Positions 26,201 to 32,643 of a stretch of DNA of 64,000 nt are shown here, one piece after another (within the stretch, counting starts at the first letter, position 1; each line of letters starts with the position of its first letter). The notes beneath the pieces are model-generated. The model had not been told where the DNA came from. It saw only the letters and a list, made by a program, of their open reading frames with translations, and ran no database searches. The DNA is from Hymenobacter cheonanensis (lineage in GTDB: Bacteria; Bacteroidota; Bacteroidia; Cytophagales; Hymenobacteraceae). Location: the NCBI RefSeq assembly GCF_030581075.1, contig NZ_JAUQSW010000002.1, forward strand, positions 372,001 through 436,000. The letters are read 5' to 3'. A program made the position numbers and the translations under genes.

Positions 26201-26313
26201 TGGCCGGTGGCTAGCCCCAGGTGGCGGGCCGCGTCGGCGGCCACGCGCTGGCCGTCGCCGTCGTGGCGGCCGGGTTGGAGGGTAAGGAGGATGGAATGCT
26301 GGGTGGTTTCCAA
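23269..26313 (-). CDS. purL: Phosphoribosylformylglycinamidine synthase, synthetase subunit
   Basis: 1014 residues, longer than small PurL (~740) and shorter than the PurL-Q fusion (~1300), because the glutaminase is a separate gene here. It has the N-terminal PurS-like region, the linker with CELEIIAQTWSEHCKHKEF near 245, VWKVETHNSPSAIDPYGGA near 325, GDRIIMAGGRVGKDGIHGA near 455, and a second synthetase half with YCIPLTSGKDSMKND and SSHDLSDGGLAVALAE. It converts FGAR to FGAM with ATP and ammonia from PurQ. Gap to purQ 13 nt; pyrE is 68 nt upstream. Confidence 0.95.
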   Translation of the reverse strand: METTQHSILLTLQPGRHDGDGQRVAADAARHLGLATGQVRSAALYAVRYPGLSAQQVADFAAACLQDPVLHTAAIDQVAAPAGFNSYILVAKGPGVTDDEGTSAQNALGDFLNEPIDTRTQHIFSKRLFFVENALPAADLRRLAEELLGNKLINRFEVGAVADGIRDYTPRPGGGADARTETIVLSGLSDEQLVQLSKDNVYALNLAEMQAVRDHFAQASLREERVALGLPADPTDCELEIIAQTWSEHCKHKEFSAVIKYKNLETGAEEEIDGLFKTFIKGATSEVDRQLRANGNDWLIKVFSDNAGAVRINPESLFVWKVETHNSPSAIDPYGGAITGILGNNRDPLATGIGGARLLFNTNVLCFGNPDYDGELLTGQLHPRRIFEGVRKGIEDGGNKSGVPTVNGAIVFDDRYAGKPLVYCGTGAVMPMQLAGLDSWEKVILPGDRIIMAGGRVGKDGIHGATFSSIELDEAAPATAVQIGSPITQKLAMDFLILATRRGLIRCSTDNGAGGLSSSIGELATISGGAVVELEKVPLKYPGLKPWEIFLSESQERFTLAVAPAKLDELLALGREMEVELTDIGFFNAEGSLDVLFDNQPIAGLSLDFLHNGVPRKTLLAEYVKPAAQEPALPAGLDYNDVLLKLLGSLNICSRESVIRQYDHEVKGRTVVKPLMGATGQAPQDAAVVRFNFESWEGVAVSNGILPRLGDLDAYQMSAGSFDEAVRQIISVGGKLPNLTPGDGIFWSVNDNFCVPDSVYDPASNPDGKQKLAKLVQMCQALRDACAAYCIPLTSGKDSMKNDFKADGVKISVPPTVLYSMTAKVEDVRQVVTSDFKQAGDVVYLLGETYDELGGSEFYQLYNELGANVPKVDFAKAKALYTLVGEANDQQLIQSSHDLSDGGLAVALAECTFGRDGLGAAVELPQTGLSLVAQLFSESHSRFVVSVAPEDVTAFESILEERATRLGVVTDDGQLRVQHGSRELLRAATHALRAAWTNGPVNQTIGLEAAAALH

Positions 26314-26381
26314 ATTGGAGGGGCGACAACTAGCCGCCCGTTAAGTGGAGCAATCGAGCGGCCGCTTGCCGCTGCTAACCT

Positions 26382-27014
26382 CTAGGCCTGCGTGTCCGGC
26401 CGACTGCCGGGCTTTACGGCCGGAATTTTGGCCAGGTGCGCTGGTACCGCATCGGCCGCAAAAACGGCCGCCTGCACCGGCAACAGGGCAAAGTTCGGGA
26501 ACGGAAGCTGCGCGGCACCATTGGTGCGGTCAATTAAAGAAACCACTGCCAGCACTTCGACCCCCATTTCCTGTAAAACCCGTGCTACTTCGAGGGTGCT
26601 TTTGCCAGTCGTAACTACGTCTTCGGCAATAACTACCCTTTCGCCAGGGGTCAGATTGAACCCGCGCCGCAAAACCATTTCGCCGTTCGCATCACGCTCC
26701 GTAAAAAGTGACGGCACGCCGAGCTGCCGGGCTAGCTCGTAGCTCACGACTACGCCGCCCATCGCCGGGCCCACCACTGTGTCTGGCTGCAAGCCAGCGT
26801 CGCGCAGGCGCTTGGCGAGCACTGCCATGGCCGGCGCGGCTAGCTCAGGCTTACGCAAAAAGCGGGCGCATTGCACATAGGTATCGGAGTGCAGCCCCGA
26901 CGAGAGCTTAAAATGCCCGCTCAGCAGCGCGCCTTCCTCGCGCAACTGCGCTTCGAGGATGGCAGCGACTTCGGCGGGGGGGAGGTCGGGAGATAGTTGT
27001 TTCATGGTATCCAT
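26382..27014 (-). CDS. pyrE: Orotate phosphoribosyltransferase
   Basis: 210 residues. It makes OMP from orotate and PRPP. GALLSGHFKLSSGLHSDTYV is the orotate-binding start, VVGPAMGGVVVSYELAR the Rossmann-like centre, and VVIAEDVVTTGKSTLEV the PRPP loop. LFTERDANGEMVLRRGF is the flexible catalytic loop. ATG 27014; ATG 27005 is three codons in. It is on the same strand as pyrF with one small gene between, so the two last steps of UMP synthesis are encoded together in front of the purine genes. Confidence 0.94.
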   Translation of the reverse strand: MDTMKQLSPDLPPAEVAAILEAQLREEGALLSGHFKLSSGLHSDTYVQCARFLRKPELAAPAMAVLAKRLRDAGLQPDTVVGPAMGGVVVSYELARQLGVPSLFTERDANGEMVLRRGFNLTPGERVVIAEDVVTTGKSTLEVARVLQEMGVEVLAVVSLIDRTNGAAQLPFPNFALLPVQAAVFAADAVPAHLAKIPAVKPGSRPDTQA

Positions 27015-27018
27015 TTAG

Positions 27019-27315
27019 TTATTCTTCGCCTTCGACTGTGATGTTTATTAACTCACTACCAACGTTCAAGCCTAATAACAGAAAATCATCATCTTCAACA
27101 ACAAGCAGCAGATAGCTTGCTTGCTCGCCAAACATCTCAACTGTATCTATCTGCTTGATTCGCACAGTTAAGGCTAGCGATGGATTCAACTGAATGCCAG
27201 CAAACCAGTTTGGTTCTACTTTGCCTTCTACCAACTGGCCGATGATGTAAAATTCTTTTCTAGCTCTTATTGCAAAGCTGTCAATCGCGTGAAATTTACC
27301 TTGCACTTCTAGCAT
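27019..27315 (-). CDS. Uncharacterised small beta-rich protein
   Basis: 98 residues, acidic, no signal peptide. The pattern FHAIDSFAIRARKEFYIIGQ, then LVEGKVEPNWFAG, VRIKQIDTVEM and LLGLNVGSELINI follows the strand order of the EF-Tu domain 2-like barrel, but this is a fold impression only. It sits 6 nt after pyrF and 4 nt before pyrE, so it must share their transcript. GC content is lower than both neighbours. No function assigned. Confidence 0.65.
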   Translation of the reverse strand: MLEVQGKFHAIDSFAIRARKEFYIIGQLVEGKVEPNWFAGIQLNPSLALTVRIKQIDTVEMFGEQASYLLLVVEDDDFLLLGLNVGSELINITVEGEE

Positions 27316-27321
27316 ACTTCT

Positions 27322-28077
27322 TTATGCTGTCACCGTCCGATGCTCATTTATCTCATTCATCAATTCCCGCGCCGCCGTGCCCGCATCCTCGGCTTGCCAA
27401 ATGCTGCGCGAGGCATTAATCAGCAGCCCGCCGCCATCGGCCAGCAGGCCCGCTTTCAGCACCGCCGCCAGGTCGCCGCCCTGCGCGCCGATGCCGGGCA
27501 CCAGAAACCACTGGCTAGGGCACAGCTGCCGCAGGCGGCCCAGGGCCGCCGCGTCGGTAGCGCCGGCCACGAGGCCGATGTTGCGGTGCGTAGCGTCGAG
27601 GTCGGCTAGCAGCTTAGCGGTGAAATCGCTCACGGGCTCGCCGCTTTGCAACACTGCTTCCTGAATGGGCGACTGATTCGAGGTCTTGGCCAGGGCAAAG
27701 ACGAACTTGCCCGGCCTGGCGAAGGGCACCACCGCATCGGCGCCCATGTAGGGGTTCACCGTCACGGCGTCGGCCCCGAGCACGTCGTAGGCAAACTGCG
27801 CGTAGTGCATGGCCGTGTTGGCGATGTCGCCAAACTTACCGTCCAGGACAACCGGGATGCCGTCGGGCACGCTCCGTATCACCTGGCGCAGCAGCTGCAC
27901 GCCGTTGGCGCGGCTCAGGAAAAACGCCAGGTTGGGCTTGAAGGCGGCAGCGTAGGGCGCCGTTTCGGCGATGACCTGCGGCAGCCGGCGCGTCACGTCT
28001 TCGTCGGAGCCGGTGGGGTCGAGGCCCACGCAAAGCAGTGTATTGGCCTGGGCAACGCGGGTGAGGAGCTTTTGCAT
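27322..28077 (-). CDS. pyrF: Orotidine-5'-phosphate decarboxylase
   Basis: 251 residues of the longer (mycobacterial/Myxococcus-type) OMP decarboxylase subfamily. Motifs: NTLLCVGLDPTGSDEDV, AAFKPNLAFF, the catalytic VLDGKFGDIANTA, NPYMGADAVVPF, and WFLVPGIGAQGGDL for the phosphate site. It forms UMP. ATG 28077 fits the family; the frame upstream is hairpin sequence (28081-28142). It is the first enzyme gene of the long minus-strand nucleotide block, and its upstream region carries a small ORF plus a terminator. Confidence 0.94.
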   Translation of the reverse strand: MQKLLTRVAQANTLLCVGLDPTGSDEDVTRRLPQVIAETAPYAAAFKPNLAFFLSRANGVQLLRQVIRSVPDGIPVVLDGKFGDIANTAMHYAQFAYDVLGADAVTVNPYMGADAVVPFARPGKFVFALAKTSNQSPIQEAVLQSGEPVSDFTAKLLADLDATHRNIGLVAGATDAAALGRLRQLCPSQWFLVPGIGAQGGDLAAVLKAGLLADGGGLLINASRSIWQAEDAGTAARELMNEINEHRTVTA

Positions 28078-28080
28078 ACG

Positions 28081-28142
28081 GTTGCGCGGACGTTGCAGTC
28101 CGCAATTGGCTAGGGGGTCGCGGACTGCAAAGCCCACGCAAC
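28081..28142. repeat. 62-nt inverted repeat before pyrF
   Basis: Inner arms TTGCAGTCCGC (28093-28103) and GCGGACTGCAA (28120-28130) pair perfectly; outer arms GTTGCG (28081-28086) and CGCAAC (28137-28142) extend the stem across a 6-nt internal loop. The hairpin ends 3 nt before the pyrF ATG. Confidence 0.85.
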
Positions 28143-28162
28143 TTGAAATCAGGCAAAAACAA

Positions 28163-28187
28163 AAGCGCCCAGCAGGGCCGGGCGCTT
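28163..28187 (-). terminator. Terminator between the leader ORF and pyrF (possible attenuator)
   Basis: On the minus strand AAGCGCCC pairs with GGGCGCTT (loop of 9 nt), followed by TTGTTTTTG. It begins 13 nt after the stop codon of the 84-codon ORF and lies 86 nt before pyrF. Confidence 0.75.
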
Positions 28188-28200
28188 CGTAGTCAGCAGT

Positions 28201-28455
28201 TTATAGTACGTTGTAGTGGCTCACCCGGTCGGCGTTTGGGCAAGCGCTGGATGCACGCACGATGCTAGGAGCGCCGGCCGGGCACAAAAAAACCGCCTCA
28301 AGCGAATGGGGCGGCAACCAAAAGAGCGAAGCAAAAAATACAAAAACCGAATCGCAGGACGAATAAAAAACGGCGGCAGCCGCCGGCCGGTCTTTCCGCA
28401 AAACGGCTTGTTTGGCCGTTCCGTGCTTCATCCACTGGTGGTTGATTGCGTTCAC
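28201..28455 (-). CDS. 84-codon ORF in the pyrF leader (possible leader peptide)
   Basis: Starts with GTG 28455, 4 nt after a perfect -7 box, and ends 13 nt before a terminator hairpin. The product (begins MNAINHQWMKHGTAKQAVLR) has a hydrophobic middle, VFYSSCDSVFVFFASLFWLP, encoded by a T-rich stretch, and no known domain. The mRNA also contains CCGCC...GGCGG followed by TTTTTTT. A leader peptide over U-rich pause sites before a terminator is how pyrBI of enterobacteria senses UTP. Equally it may be a free-standing small protein or non-coding RNA. Confidence 0.5.
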   Translation of the reverse strand: MNAINHQWMKHGTAKQAVLRKDRPAAAAVFYSSCDSVFVFFASLFWLPPHSLEAVFLCPAGAPSIVRASSACPNADRVSHYNVL

Positions 28456-28459
28456 GGTG

Positions 28460-28467
28460 CAAAATTA
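28460..28467 (-). promoter_or_regulatory. Perfect -7 box (TAATTTTG) upstream of the pyrF leader ORF
   Basis: The minus-strand sequence is an exact match to TAnnTTTG. It is the best promoter candidate for the whole pyrF-to-purM block. Confidence 0.65.
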
Positions 28468-28638
28468 CGATGCCCTTTTCAGGTGTAGTATTATCATTTG
28501 CAAAAAGCTTTCAGGCCGGATTTTTCAGTTTCACTTTTTGGGGGTTAAGATGGTCAAAAACACGTTTTTCGCTTGTTTTTAGCAGCTGAAAAAAATTGGG
28601 CAATTTTCAACTGCTTGCGCATCAGGCAGTAGCTGCCG

Positions 28639-28646
28639 TAACTTTG
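28639..28646 (+). promoter_or_regulatory. Perfect -7 box (TAACTTTG) of a candidate small RNA
   Basis: Exact TAnnTTTG on the plus strand with a TTG 21 nt upstream (28615-28617) in -33 position. No ORF follows; a terminator does, about 65 nt later. Confidence 0.6.
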
Positions 28647-28651
28647 GCTGT

Positions 28652-28745
28652 TTATTCCGCTAATGTGCTGGTAACTTAACCCCTGGCAATTAGCGGCCTG
28701 GCAACAAAAAAGCCCGCCGCATCACGCAGATGCGGCGGGCTTTTA
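28652..28745 (+). ncRNA. Candidate small RNA, about 94 nt
   Basis: The segment between a perfect -7 box and a strong terminator contains no ORF but has an 8-bp long-range helix, CCGCTAAT (28657-28664) with ATTAGCGG (28689-28696), followed by the terminator stem 28711-28741 and TTTT. This is the usual build of an intergenic small RNA. It matches no RNA family I can recognise. The 5' end is estimated from the promoter position. Confidence 0.5.
28711..28741. terminator. Bidirectional terminator
   Basis: A 13-bp stem AGCCCGCCGCATC / GATGCGGCGGGCT, loop ACGCA, flanked by AAAAAA on the left and TTTT on the right. It ends the S1-type nuclease gene (minus) and the candidate small RNA (plus). Confidence 0.92.
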
Positions 28746-28759
28746 CGTGGTTAGCGGGC

Positions 28760-29545
28760 CTATTTAAAGGCCTCGTTGAGCACGGCGGCCAGCCGCACGC
28801 CGGCCTGCTGAATGCGCTGCTTCATGAGGTCGGCGTGGGCAGGGTAATAGCGAAAGTCGGGGTTCGGATTTTGGGCCGCCTCAGCGTAGAGCTTGCCCGC
28901 TTCCTGGTACGATTCCCAAAGCCACTCGGCGGGGTCGGCGGTAGCTTGCCACTGCTTGCGCTGCGCCTCGGGCAGCACGCTGTACTGCTGGCCCATCTCG
29001 GTGTAGGTGAGGCCCTGGTAGTCGAGCAGGCCGCTGTCCCAGAGGCTGTGCAGGTTGGTATCCTTGCCCCGGTAGGTCAGCTTGATGTCGTTGCCGCCCT
29101 TGTCTTCGGCGCGGCCGGTGTGCATGGGCTGGTGAATATCGCCCACCAGGTGCACCACAAAGATGAGCGCCTCGGCGCGCTGCTCGCGCGTTTTGGCCGG
29201 GTCGCGCATCTCCTTGATTTTGGCTACCAGCATGTTGTAAGCATTGGGGCCCGCCTGGGCTTTCACGGCTTGCAGGTATTGGTCGTGGGCTAGGCCCATT
29301 GCCGTGTTCACGTAGTGCCAAGGGGCGGTTTCCTTGTACTCGGGCAGGTAGCGCATCTCATCGGGCTGGGTGCTCACGAGCGTCAGGGTTTGGGTGCCGA
29401 GCAAGGCAACCACCTGCTTGCGAGCCTTTTCGGAGAGGTGATGCTCAGCAATGTTGCCGATGGCGCGGTGGCCTTCGGCGCCCCAGGCCCAGAGGCGGAG
29501 CGGCAGCGCAGCCAGCAGGGCCAGCGCCAATACGATTTTCTTCAT
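28760..29545 (-). CDS. S1/P1-type zinc nuclease
   Basis: 261 residues. Signal peptide MKKIVLALALLAALPLRLWA, then mature Trp followed by GAEGHRAIGNIAEHHL. S1/P1 nucleases bind three zinc ions by the mature N-terminal Trp and a set of His/Asp: GHR, PWHYVN, and HLVGDIHQPMHTG (about 130-142) with GGNDI are visible, and NLHSLWDSGLL gives the last ligands. It should cut single-stranded DNA and RNA or 3'-nucleotides in the periplasm, scavenging phosphate or nucleosides. A perfect -7 box and an 11-bp hairpin lie upstream. Confidence 0.9.
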   Translation of the reverse strand: MKKIVLALALLAALPLRLWAWGAEGHRAIGNIAEHHLSEKARKQVVALLGTQTLTLVSTQPDEMRYLPEYKETAPWHYVNTAMGLAHDQYLQAVKAQAGPNAYNMLVAKIKEMRDPAKTREQRAEALIFVVHLVGDIHQPMHTGRAEDKGGNDIKLTYRGKDTNLHSLWDSGLLDYQGLTYTEMGQQYSVLPEAQRKQWQATADPAEWLWESYQEAGKLYAEAAQNPNPDFRYYPAHADLMKQRIQQAGVRLAAVLNEAFK

Positions 29546-29561
29546 TAAGGCAGCACTAAAA

Positions 29562-29586
29562 GACCGGCAAGGACACCTTGCCGGTC
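29562..29586 (-). promoter_or_regulatory. 11-bp hairpin in the 5' UTR of the S1-type nuclease gene
   Basis: GACCGGCAAGG and CCTTGCCGGTC form a perfect 11-bp stem with a 3-nt loop, followed in the transcribed sense by TTTT. It lies between the -7 box (29596-29603) and the ATG (29545), so it may act as a leader terminator or mRNA stabiliser. Confidence 0.6.
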
Positions 29587-29595
29587 AGGGGGTTG

Positions 29596-29603
29596 CAAAT
29601 ATA
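29596..29603 (-). promoter_or_regulatory. Perfect -7 box (TATATTTG) of the S1-type nuclease gene
   Basis: Exact TAnnTTTG on the minus strand, about 50 nt before the start codon. Confidence 0.65.
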
Positions 29604-29650
29604 AGCGGGCTAGCTGGCGCATAGGTGCCAGCCCAAACAACAGCAATTTG

Positions 29651-31066
29651 CTAAAACTCGACGTGCAGGCGCAGGGCTACTACGTGGATGGGCCCCTTGC
29701 GGTCGCGGTTGTAGCCGGGGTTTAGGGCAAGCTGATAATCGGGGGTAATGGCGGCGTGATATTTCGGAAAGTCGATGCTGTAGTACAGCTCCGTAATGAA
29801 CTCGGGCGCGTAGTTGAGGCGGCCGTCGCCGAGCATGAAGCCGTAGCCGCCGGCGGCCAGGTAGTCGCGGTGGCCGCTCGAAATGCCGTTGACCACGGCG
29901 GCCAGGGCCAGGCGGTCGGTGGCGCGGTGCCAGCGGGCGCCGGTGGTGGTGAGGCCCAGGCAGGCGCTCTGGTCTACTTCGGTGAAGGCCCAGGTTTCGT
30001 TTTTGCCGTCGTTGTAGCTCAGGCGGCCAAAGGCCCCCAGCTCGCCGCCCAGCTCCTGCTCCACGTTCACGGCAAAGCCGCTTTTGCCGTGGCTAGGCCC
30101 GCGCACGCTCTCAATGTTGGGGCGGCCATCTACGTAGGGCGAGCTTAGGGCCTGGTAGTAGTTGCCCATTGCCGCCACGTTGTGGAAGCCCAGCACGCGC
30201 ACCGTGCCCTGGTGGCCGCGCAGGTGGTAGGTTTTGGTAATCTCTACGGTTTCGCCGTGGGCCTTGGGGTAGCCGTAGTCGAGGGTAGGGCCGTTGGCGT
30301 AGGTAGGCAGCAGCGAGGTAGCCGCCCGCACCGCAAAGCCGGGGCTGATGTATTCGAGCACGCCGCCCACGGTGTAGCCGCGCGTGTTGGCCGGGTAGTC
30401 CCAGGCGCCGGCGCTCATCAGCGTCCAGTTCATAAACTGGGTGCGCGGGTCGTGCGAGTAGCTGTTCTGGTCGAAGTAGTCGGCCAGGCAAATCTTGCCG
30501 GCCGTAATGCTGAAGTAACGCACCGGGCGCGGCCCCCCCAGCTGGTTGAAATCGTCCTCATCGTCTACCACCTCGGAGCCGATGGCGAAGCGCTGCTGCA
30601 AGTACAGGCGCGCCAGATACAGCACCGGCTCGGGCGAGCCCACCCGGAAGGTTTCGCCATTGAGGGCGCCGCCCAGGCCCGAGGCGCTGCTGAGGCCGCT
30701 GCCGCCCGACACCTCGGGGTTGAGAAAAACGGCCGCGTTTTTCCACAGCCGACGGCCCAGAAAAAGCGTGGTAGTCAGCGACATCTTGGCGCTTTCGCGC
30801 GGCTGCAGGCTGAGGCTGTCGGAGTAGGGCGGCGAGAAATCGGCGTGCCACTGCCGGATAATCGTCTGCTGAAAGTGCAGGCTCCAGCCGTGGTAGTCGT
30901 TGGGCTGGCCATTATCAAGGTGCACCGGCTGCTGGGCCGAGGCGGCGGCCGGCGGCTTGCCCGGCGTAGCCGAGGCAGGGGGCGTTACGGCACCCTGGCC
31001 GTAGGCCGTGCCGGCGAGGGCTAGTAGGCCAGCTACTGCCAGCGCCCGCAAAGGGTAAAAAGTCAT
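29651..31066 (-). CDS. OprB-type carbohydrate porin
   Basis: 471 residues with a signal peptide ending near TAYGQG and a Pro/Ala linker. The body shows porin features: NDYHGWSLHFQQTIIRQWH at the start of the barrel, GPRPVRYFSITAGKICLADYF, SGAWDYPANTRGYTVGGVLE near the middle, alternating aromatic beta-strand patterns, and a terminal strand ending in Phe (LRLHVEF). These match the OprB family, which lets sugars through the outer membrane. Start ATG 31066. It has a TACCTTTG -7 box. There is no sugar operon beside it. Confidence 0.8.
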   Translation of the reverse strand: MTFYPLRALAVAGLLALAGTAYGQGAVTPPASATPGKPPAAASAQQPVHLDNGQPNDYHGWSLHFQQTIIRQWHADFSPPYSDSLSLQPRESAKMSLTTTLFLGRRLWKNAAVFLNPEVSGGSGLSSASGLGGALNGETFRVGSPEPVLYLARLYLQQRFAIGSEVVDDEDDFNQLGGPRPVRYFSITAGKICLADYFDQNSYSHDPRTQFMNWTLMSAGAWDYPANTRGYTVGGVLEYISPGFAVRAATSLLPTYANGPTLDYGYPKAHGETVEITKTYHLRGHQGTVRVLGFHNVAAMGNYYQALSSPYVDGRPNIESVRGPSHGKSGFAVNVEQELGGELGAFGRLSYNDGKNETWAFTEVDQSACLGLTTTGARWHRATDRLALAAVVNGISSGHRDYLAAGGYGFMLGDGRLNYAPEFITELYYSIDFPKYHAAITPDYQLALNPGYNRDRKGPIHVVALRLHVEF

Positions 31067-31104
31067 CAACCAGAGAAAATAATGGGCACAGGCAATACGC
31101 GCCG

Positions 31105-31112
31105 CAAAGGTA
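31105..31112 (-). promoter_or_regulatory. Perfect -7 box (TACCTTTG) of the porin gene
   Basis: Exact TAnnTTTG on the minus strand, 38 nt before ATG 31066. Confidence 0.65.
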
Positions 31113-31167
31113 GCCCGGGGCCGGAAAAGGACCAGCTATTCACTTAACCCTCATCCAGCTGGCGGCC

Positions 31168-32559
31168 TTATAAAAGGGTGCCGTGCAGGAAAGCGTAGGC
31201 CACGGTGAAGTAGATGACCAGCCCCGTCACATCGACCAGGGTGGCCACGAAAGGGGCCGACGAAGTAGCCGGGTCGAAGCCCACCTTCTTGAGCAGCAGC
31301 GGCAGCATGGAGCCCGCCAGCGAGCCCCAAAGCACGATGCCCACCAGCGCAAAGCCCACCGCCAGGGCCAGCGGCACCCAGTGCGGGCCGTAGTCGCGCA
31401 GGTGCAGGCCCTGCCAAAGCGCAATGCGCACGGTGCCCACAATGCCCAGAATGACGCCCAGCGCCAGGCCCGCCAGCAGCTCGCGGCGCATTACCTGCCA
31501 CCAGCGGCCCACCGTTACCTCGCCCAGGCTCATGGCCCTGATGATGAGCGAGGTGGCCTGCGAGCCCGCATTGCCGCCCGAGCTGATAACCAGCGGCACG
31601 AACAAGGCCAGCACCACGGCCTTTTCGATTTCGCCCTCAAAAAAGCCCATGGCCGTGGCCGTAAACATCTCGCCCAAAAAGAGCACCACCAGCCAGCCGG
31701 CGCGCTTCTGCACCATTTTCAGCAAAGGAATCTGCAAATACGGCTCGTCAAGGGCCTCGGAGCCGCCGAGCTTTTGCATGTCCTCGGTGTCTTCGCGCTC
31801 GCGCAGGGCCAGGATGTCGTCGAGGGTCACGATACCCAGCAGCACGCCGTGGGCGTCGGTGACGGGCAGCGCGATGCGCTGGTGGCGGCGGAAATCGGCC
31901 AGGGCCTTTTCCTGGCTCTGCTGGGCGCTGAGGCACACAAAGCGCCGGTCCATGATGTCGCGCACGTGGGCTGTGGCAGGGGCCATCAGAAACTCGCGGA
32001 TGTGGATATCATCCAGCAAAACACCTTGCTCATCAACCACATACAGCATCGTCACGGTTTCGGCGCTAGCCCCGTGGCGGCGGATGAAGTCAAAAACCTG
32101 GGCCATGCTCCAGTCTTCGCGCAGGGCAATGTAGTCGGGCGTCATGAGGCGGCCCACGCTGTCGTGCGGAAAGCCCAGCAGCTCCAAGGTTACGCGGCGC
32201 TGCTCGGGGGCTAGCCGCTCGACCTGCGCACGCACAAACGCGGGCGGCAGGCGCTCGAAAAGGTTGGTGCGGTCGTCGGGGGCCATGTGGTTGAGCATGG
32301 CCGTGAGCTGCTCGGGGGCTAGCTGGCCCAGCAGCTGGTTTTGGGCGCTCGGCGTGAGGTATTCAAACACCCGCGTGGCCTGGGCCAGCGGCAGCAGCCG
32401 GAAAACAACCAGCAGCTCGCCCACCGGCCGGTGGGCAATGAGGTGGGCCAGGTCGGGCGCGGCCAGGGTAGGCAGCAGGTGTTTCAGGCCCCGGAAGTCG
32501 CGGTGCGCCAGTAGCTCCTGGAGCTTTTCGGTGGTGGTGAGGGTATGGGCAGGAGCCAT
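31168..32559 (-). CDS. mgtE: MgtE-type magnesium transporter
   Basis: 463 residues. The cytoplasmic N-domain (helical repeats, about 10-135; LLPLAQATRVFEYL and FERLPPAFVRAQVERL) is followed by two CBS domains (about 140-260; TPDYIALREDWSMAQVFDFI, DDIHIREFLMAP, PVTDAHGVLLGIVTLDDIL) and five membrane helices. LVISSGGNAGSQATSLIIRA is the conserved pore segment and PFVATLVDVTGLVIYF the last helix with the Mg-binding Asp. It is a Mg2+-gated channel. ATG 32559 begins inside a 36-nt near-perfect palindrome. The M13 peptidase gene ends 85 nt upstream. Confidence 0.93.
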   Translation of the reverse strand: MAPAHTLTTTEKLQELLAHRDFRGLKHLLPTLAAPDLAHLIAHRPVGELLVVFRLLPLAQATRVFEYLTPSAQNQLLGQLAPEQLTAMLNHMAPDDRTNLFERLPPAFVRAQVERLAPEQRRVTLELLGFPHDSVGRLMTPDYIALREDWSMAQVFDFIRRHGASAETVTMLYVVDEQGVLLDDIHIREFLMAPATAHVRDIMDRRFVCLSAQQSQEKALADFRRHQRIALPVTDAHGVLLGIVTLDDILALREREDTEDMQKLGGSEALDEPYLQIPLLKMVQKRAGWLVVLFLGEMFTATAMGFFEGEIEKAVVLALFVPLVISSGGNAGSQATSLIIRAMSLGEVTVGRWWQVMRRELLAGLALGVILGIVGTVRIALWQGLHLRDYGPHWVPLALAVGFALVGIVLWGSLAGSMLPLLLKKVGFDPATSSAPFVATLVDVTGLVIYFTVAYAFLHGTLL

Positions 32560-32594
32560 AAGAGCGGGCAAAATCGAGATTTTGCCCGCTCTTA
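32559..32594 (-). promoter_or_regulatory. 17-bp hairpin ending at the mgtE start codon
   Basis: TAAGAGCGGGCAAAATC pairs with GATTTTGCCCGCTCTTA (17 bp, 2-nt centre); the last paired base is the A of the mgtE ATG. It could end transcription from the upstream peptidase gene, or hide the mgtE start from ribosomes. Confidence 0.7.
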
Positions 32595-32643
32595 CGTAGC
32601 CTTGCCGCCAAGCGATGTATCTAGCAGGCAATCAGCCCTTAAC

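Noticed and set aside
28216..28488. 90-codon basic plus-strand ORF opposite the pyrF leader
   Set aside because: The Lys/Arg-rich stretch is the complement of T-rich leader sequence; no promoter; the minus strand has a perfect -7 box and terminator.
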